From positions 1 to 56,917 of the forward strand of contig RZZN01000024.1 of assembly GCA_009929855.1 (NCBI GenBank): DNA of 56,917 nucleotides. The letters are read 5' to 3'. Numbering within the stretch: the first letter of the stretch is position 1; each line of letters begins with the position of its first letter. Below, piece after piece: positions 52,626 to 56,917 of the stretch. The notes under the pieces are model-generated. The model worked only from the letters and a program-made list of their open reading frames with translations. It was not told where the DNA came from and did not search any database. Position numbers and translations under genes: made by a program. The DNA is from Gammaproteobacteria bacterium. Lineage in GTDB: Bacteria > Pseudomonadota > Gammaproteobacteria > Chromatiales > Chromatiaceae.

Positions 52626-55600
52626 GGCGCCTCTCGGCGATCTCCAGGATCCGGGTGATGAGCGCATTGCGTTTGGCAATGATCCCTGGCATGCCCTTGA
52701 ATCGAGGCGTGAGCAGGAGTCGCTGAAGCTCGGCGCCGAGTTTGTTGCGGGCGGGGATGCTCTCCCAGAATCCGGTCAGTTGCAGCTCGCGCTCGACAGC
52801 ATTGAAGACCTGCTGGGTGAGATCGACCAACAAACCGATCTGATCCTCGTCCAGCGCGGTGCTGGAGACATAGTCGCCCGGGGCATCCTCGATCCAGGAC
52901 AGGCGTCCACCATCAGACGGGCTGCCAAAAAGCTCGGCGCGCAACATCCGGAAGAAAGGCATCTGCTTGCGCTTGTGCAAACCATAGGTCGGCTCCTGCT
53001 CTGCATCGCGGATGTGTTGGCGCAGCTTCTCCAGGGCTGCGTAGATCCGCTCCCAGTTGTTCTGGAATTCGCTCAGGATCGTCCGCAACGCCTCGGCGAA
53101 GGAGGCTTGCAAGTCCGGATCATCCTGAAGATCTACCGTGATGTGATGCCGGATGGCGTGCTCCACTGCGGCGGCTTTGGTTCGGGCGCGTCGGTGCCGA
53201 CCGACTTCAGCCTCGAATCCCTCGTCCAGGATCGAGATCGGCGCGACCTTTTGATCGATACCCAGCGCTTTGAGATGGGCGTCGGCAATCGGTCGCAGCT
53301 TGTCCGGGATACCGCGCATGCTCAGCCGCTCGTCGCGCAAATGCTTGGCCGCCAGCACATTGATGGCGGTCAGTGCCTGGTAATCGGCCTGATAATCGAG
53401 GGCCTGCCGTGCCGGAAACACCAGATTCAAGCAGCGCGTCAGCCGCCGGAAGCGCAGCAGATACTCGAAGCGCACTGATTCATCGTAGAAGAGGTCCAGC
53501 GCGGCATCGACATCGGTCAGATCGGTGAGACCGGATGACGCCAGCAGATCCATCACTGATCGATGCGCCGCCGCCAGATCCCGCAGCTCCTGGTCGGGGA
53601 AGCTCAGATTGGCGAGGACCTGCTGTTGCTCCTGAGCGTCGTAGTGATCGATGGCGGCCTTCAGATGGTGACCGATACCGACATAATCGACCACGAAGCC
53701 CTTGACCTTGTCAGCATCCGCGACCCGGTTCACACGAGCGATGGCCTGGAGCAGCGTGTGGGCGCGGATCACCTGGTCCAGATAGAGCACCTGCTCGAGC
53801 GGCGCGTCGAATCCGGTCAGAAGCATGTTGTTGACCACCAGGATGCCGACCGCGCCTCCCAGATCATCGGACTGGCGATCGCTCTGGGCATCGAACGGTC
53901 GCTTGAAACTGGCGATCAAGCGCTTGTGCTCAGCGGGCTTGGCATGGAGCTCCAGGTGCGGCTTCTTGTCGTTACCCTGTCCGCCCGAGATCACGACACC
54001 GACTCGCAAGCGCCTGAGCCGATCGAGATCCAGCCGCATCGGATTGGATGCCTCCAGCCGCTCGATGGCCTCCGCCAGTGCTAGGCAGAGCGCGGTCCGA
54101 TACCGCACCGCCGCTTCGCGCGAAGCCGCCACCACCTGCGCCTTGTAGCCGTTGGGGAAGATGTGCGTCAGATAGTGCGCCACCATGTCGGCGGCCTTCG
54201 CCGCGATGATGGGCTCGGCGTCCAGATAGGCATCCCGCGATCCGTAGCCCAGGATCTGGAGCCGCTCGGCGAGATTGTAATCGCTGAAGACATCCTCGAA
54301 CGCGCGGTCCATCGCCGACTGGTTGGCGATCTCAGCATTGCTGGAGCGTCCTTCGTAGACGATCTCCAGGGTCACGCCATCGTCGATGGCGGCACGCATG
54401 CTGTATTGATCGATGTCATCTCCAAACACCTGGCGGGTCTTCTCGATCGGTGTCCCGGTGTAGCCGATCCGCGCCGCGTTGGGCAGCGCGCGGTCCAGAT
54501 TGGCGCCGAGTCGACTGTACTGCGAGCGATGCGCTTCATCCGTCATCACCAGGATCCAGGGACTTGGATTCAGCTCGGGGAAGATCTCGGCCAGTTCCTC
54601 GTCACGGAATTTGTGGATCATGGCCATCACCAGATCCGACGAGTCGGTGCGCAGCAGATCCTTCAGGGCGCGGATGCTGTCGGCGACCTTGACCGTGAAG
54701 CCGATGCTCTGGCTGGTGTCGCTCAGTTGCTCCTCCAACTGGGTGCGGTCGGTGACGAAGACGATCTTCCAGTGCTGCAAGACCGGATGCCGGTGCATCT
54801 CGCGCACCATGAACATCATGGTCAAGGACTTGCCCGAACCCTGGGTGTGCCAGATCACTCCACTGCGTTGGCGCGGGGTCAGTCCCTGCAACAGCCGCCC
54901 TACGGCCCGCTTCACGGCACGGAACTGCTGGTAGCGACCGACGATCTTGATGGTCTTGCCGTCGGCCCTGGTCGTGAACAGGGTGAAGGTTCGCAGCAGA
55001 TCGAGCAGGTTGCGCGGGTCGAGCATCCCGGCCACCAGCCGCTGCTGATCGTTCGGCGAGCTGGCCCCATGGTCGAGATCGTTCAGAGTACGGGGATAGG
55101 GATCGGCCCAGCGGTAGAAATGCTTCTCCTGGTGGGTGGTGAGCGTGCCGAACTTGGCTTGATCGCGGCAGGTCACGACGATGAAGTGATTGAACCAGAA
55201 CAGCAGCGGACTACCCTCGGCGCGGATCCCGCGCTGTTCGCTGTAGCGCAGCAGTTGCTCGATGGCCTCGGCGATCGGTTCCCGAACCTTGGGCGATTTG
55301 CACTCGATCACCACCAGCGGCAGCCCGTTCACGAAGAGCACGATGTCTGCAATGATGTGCTGGTCGGTGCCCAGGATGCGGACCTTGAACTGACAGACCG
55401 CGCTGAACCGGTTGTTGGCCTTGGGGTTGGGATGCCCGAAATCGATCAAGCGAACGGTCGGACTCTTCTCGCCCGTGCGGCGGTTCTCGCTGACCGTGGT
55501 GTTGTTCAGCAGACGCTCATGGATCTGGCGGTTGTTCTCCAGCAAGTCCTTGCCGGCGAAGCTCGTCAGCGAGTGGATCACCTCCTCGATCTGGTCCGGC

Positions 55601-55812
55601 TCCAGCCAGTCGTTGAGCTGGAGCAGTTGCTCGCGCAGGACCGATTCCAGGATCACCTCATCGAAGGATGTCCGCAGACTCTGGGCTGGGGTTTGCGCCT
55701 GGGTCAGGTCGATGATCTCCCAGCCAAGCCCTGCGAGCTGATCCAGCAAGGGCTTTTCGACGTGGGTGCGTTCGTCGAGTTTGATGTGAGGGGGAGTGGT
55801 GTCCTTGATCAT
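52600..55812 (-). CDS. hsdR: Type I restriction endonuclease subunit R
   Basis: The 1070-residue protein has an N-terminal PD-(D/E)xK nuclease motif (ADIVLF D156, VVIECK E170/K172), Walker A TQGSGKS (about 323-329), Walker B-like TDEAHRS (about 425), motif III IGYTGTPI and motif VI QAIARVNR, in the usual HsdR order. A helical C-terminal domain follows. The protein translocates DNA using ATP and cuts it away from unmodified sites, but needs HsdM and HsdS, which are not in the window and may lie further right. Start codon ATG 55812. Upstream is a 21-bp repeat array and a broken rhuM. Confidence 0.96.
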   Translation of the reverse strand: MIKDTTPPHIKLDERTHVEKPLLDQLAGLGWEIIDLTQAQTPAQSLRTSFDEVILESVLREQLLQLNDWLEPDQIEEVIHSLTSFAGKDLLENNRQIHERLLNNTTVSENRRTGEKSPTVRLIDFGHPNPKANNRFSAVCQFKVRILGTDQHIIADIVLFVNGLPLVVIECKSPKVREPIAEAIEQLLRYSEQRGIRAEGSPLLFWFNHFIVVTCRDQAKFGTLTTHQEKHFYRWADPYPRTLNDLDHGASSPNDQQRLVAGMLDPRNLLDLLRTFTLFTTRADGKTIKIVGRYQQFRAVKRAVGRLLQGLTPRQRSGVIWHTQGSGKSLTMMFMVREMHRHPVLQHWKIVFVTDRTQLEEQLSDTSQSIGFTVKVADSIRALKDLLRTDSSDLVMAMIHKFRDEELAEIFPELNPSPWILVMTDEAHRSQYSRLGANLDRALPNAARIGYTGTPIEKTRQVFGDDIDQYSMRAAIDDGVTLEIVYEGRSSNAEIANQSAMDRAFEDVFSDYNLAERLQILGYGSRDAYLDAEPIIAAKAADMVAHYLTHIFPNGYKAQVVAASREAAVRYRTALCLALAEAIERLEASNPMRLDLDRLRRLRVGVVISGGQGNDKKPHLELHAKPAEHKRLIASFKRPFDAQSDRQSDDLGGAVGILVVNNMLLTGFDAPLEQVLYLDQVIRAHTLLQAIARVNRVADADKVKGFVVDYVGIGHHLKAAIDHYDAQEQQQVLANLSFPDQELRDLAAAHRSVMDLLASSGLTDLTDVDAALDLFYDESVRFEYLLRFRRLTRCLNLVFPARQALDYQADYQALTAINVLAAKHLRDERLSMRGIPDKLRPIADAHLKALGIDQKVAPISILDEGFEAEVGRHRRARTKAAAVEHAIRHHITVDLQDDPDLQASFAEALRTILSEFQNNWERIYAALEKLRQHIRDAEQEPTYGLHKRKQMPFFRMLRAELFGSPSDGGRLSWIEDAPGDYVSSTALDEDQIGLLVDLTQQVFNAVERELQLTGFWESIPARNKLGAELQRLLLTPRFKGMPGIIAKRNALITRILEIAERRHDSILHAD

Positions 55813-55839
55813 GCCGCGCCTCGAGCTGTCAGTCGTACT

Positions 55840-55965
55840 TTATGCACGGAGTCGAACGCCTTATGTATGGAGTCATGCTTCTTATGTAGAGAGCTTTCGG
55901 TACGCCATGTAGGGAGTGAGTGCTTTTATGTAGGAACTCTGATACTCCATGCAAGGATGGCCCTT
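55840..55965. repeat. Six degenerate 21-bp tandem repeats upstream of hsdR
   Basis: On the plus strand copies start at 55840, 55861, 55882, 55905, 55926 and 55947. The core reads TTATGTAGGGAGT (variants TTATGCACGGAGT, TTATGTATGGAGT, CCATGTAGGGAGT), followed by an eight-base variable part. The period is 21 bases except for one 23-base step. The array occupies most of the gap between the rhuM stop and hsdR start. Confidence 0.75.
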
Positions 55966-55978
55966 AGCGCCACCGCCG

Positions 55979-56819
55979 TCATGAGTCGACATCTTCGTGG
56001 TTTTTTGTCGACATTATGTGTTGGATACGAGCTATTTCGCGATCAAAATCGCTCTCGAAGTTACGGTCTTGGATAATGCGAAACTTCTCGAACTCGCTTT
56101 CCGCAAAAGCTTTGGCTAGGGCTGTGGTCACTTGGCCAGCGTCTTGCAGGATCTCTCGCTCGTCGAACTCCAGGAATAGATCCAGCCGCTTGGACCAGTC
56201 CTCCATGGTCATGGGGATCTTACGGCGAGCGCGGTCTTCGGCCAGATCGAGGTAGGCGTTGACGATACGACCGAGTGATTCCAACTCGTCCTTGATCAAG
56301 TAGTTCTTGGCGATCGACACGTCGCTCTTCAGGATCTTGCCATCGGGAGCCTTGCCCCAGGTCTGTAAGCCCATGTTTGGCTTGGTACTGTCGGCGCGCG
56401 CCTTGATGAGCTCCGGCGCAGTGTGGCCATGCACGGCATAGTGCAGTTTGTTCTGAACCTTGGCAAAGAAGATCCGTGTGGTGGGTGCGTCCTTGTTGTA
56501 GTCGATCGCAGTGGCGTAGATATCCGTGACCTTTTGGTAGAAACGGCGCTCGCTGAGCCTGATCTCGCGAATCTCTTCGAGCAGTCGCTCAAAATAGTCC
56601 TCGCCGAGGAAGGCTCCGTTCTCCATGCGCGCGCGATCCAGCACATACCCACGCAGGGCAAACTGTCGCAGGACTCCGGTCGCCCACTGCCGGAACTGGG
56701 TGGCACGTACCGAGTTGACGCGGTAGCCGACTGAGATGATAGCGTCTAGGTTGTAGAAGCGGGTGTTGTAGCGCTTGCCATCAGCGGCAGTTGTTAAGCA
56801 ATGCTTAATAACTGCCTCT
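55979..56819 (-). pseudogene. RhuM family protein gene, 5'-truncated by an insertion sequence
   Basis: The frame encodes 279 residues from the break to the stop at 55979. It includes the virulence-RhuM family core: LTTAADGKRYNTRFYNLDAI, ISVGYRVNSVRATQFRQWAT, DYFERLLEEIREIRLSERRF, YQKVTDIYATAIDYNKDAPT and DGKILKSDVSIAKNYL. The N-terminal DNA-binding-like part (roughly 55-60 residues) is missing. Upstream the frame is closed by a stop inside the apparent IS end at 56820. RhuM proteins are found with type I restriction operons; their function is unsettled. A GTG at 56644 could restart translation of a 221-residue fragment. Confidence 0.78.
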
Positions 56820-56917
56820 GGCTCTTCCGGATCTCATGGGGTTCAGTTATGATAAAAAACAATAACTTGAGGGCGGTGACTCGCTGAAACATCATTCGAG
56901 CGTTTTTTACTATGACA
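56820..56917. mobile_element. Probable ISL3-type insertion sequence end (partial)
   Basis: The sequence from 56820 begins GGCTCTTCCGGATCTCAT. GGCTCTT is the conserved tip of ISL3-family terminal inverted repeats. It falls exactly where the RhuM coding sequence loses its homology, and the DNA to its right is more AT-rich (AAAAAACAATAACTT). The element extends beyond the window, so its other end, transposase and 8-bp target duplication cannot be seen. Confidence 0.5.

Noticed and set aside
55840-55965. CRISPR-like reading of the 21-bp repeats
   Set aside because: The repeats are short, degenerate and not separated by unique spacers of 30 bases or more, and no cas gene is nearby.
54163-56076. 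A 637-residue plus-strand ORF opposite hsdR
   Set aside because: It is the antisense of a clear HsdR frame with all motifs; its content is typical of a shadow ORF in high-GC DNA.

Overview
The window is GC-rich, densely coded DNA of bacterial type. Most proteins look gammaproteobacterial. The mix suggests a purple sulfur bacterium (Chromatiaceae): hydrogenase maturation genes, a candidate sulfur-globule-type protein, a DUF302 protein, an H-NS-like protein, glycogen genes and an arsenic-type cluster. This placement is inference from gene content; no rRNA or photosynthesis gene is present to settle it.

Layout. 1-4.3 kb: the end of an ACR3 arsenite permease, then a membrane thioredoxin, a CcdA-like membrane protein, a CSCT-motif permease, a small CxxC thioredoxin and a zinc-type CDF transporter, probably a metal/metalloid and thiol-redox resistance cluster. 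4.3-8 kb: NAD salvage (nicotinamidase and nicotinate phosphoribosyltransferase), a periplasmic rhodanese and an MBL-fold hydrolase. 8.2-13.7 kb, minus strand: H-NS-like protein, MoaE, ferritin, NnrU, DUF188 and GlgB, with GlgC divergent from GlgB. 15-22 kb, plus strand: ThiS, ThiG, TrmB, a FetAB-like exporter and a standalone CarB that looks like a second, non-enterobacterial type. 22-27 kb: a 7TMR-DISM sensor kinase convergent with an OmpR-type regulator, then SpeA and HypA.

27.2-39.8 kb is a surface-polysaccharide region: five glycosyltransferase proteins, three of them multi-domain, plus an NAD-dependent epimerase. It contains HypB, the Gly/Tyr/Pro-rich secreted protein and the DUF302 protein, so hypA and hypB are separated by about 6.4 kb.

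40-50.6 kb is a phosphate region: a CHAD (polyphosphate-binding type) protein, an Na/Pi cotransporter with a PhoU-like tail, a universal stress protein, a PPP-type phosphoesterase, a 2-phosphoglycerate-kinase-like protein, a P-loop protein, a PiT transporter, its DUF47 partner and a histidine phosphatase. Two upstream regions carry 11-bp-phased TGTNAC-like repeats that look like Pho boxes, which ties the two transport operons to phosphate starvation.

50.6-56.9 kb: a 171-bp-period direct repeat, a methyltransferase, a YgjP-like metallopeptidase translationally coupled to HsdR (type I restriction), a 21-bp repeat array upstream of hsdR, and a RhuM-family gene cut at its 5' end by what looks like the terminus of an ISL3-type insertion sequence that runs out of the window. 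hsdM and hsdS are not in the window.
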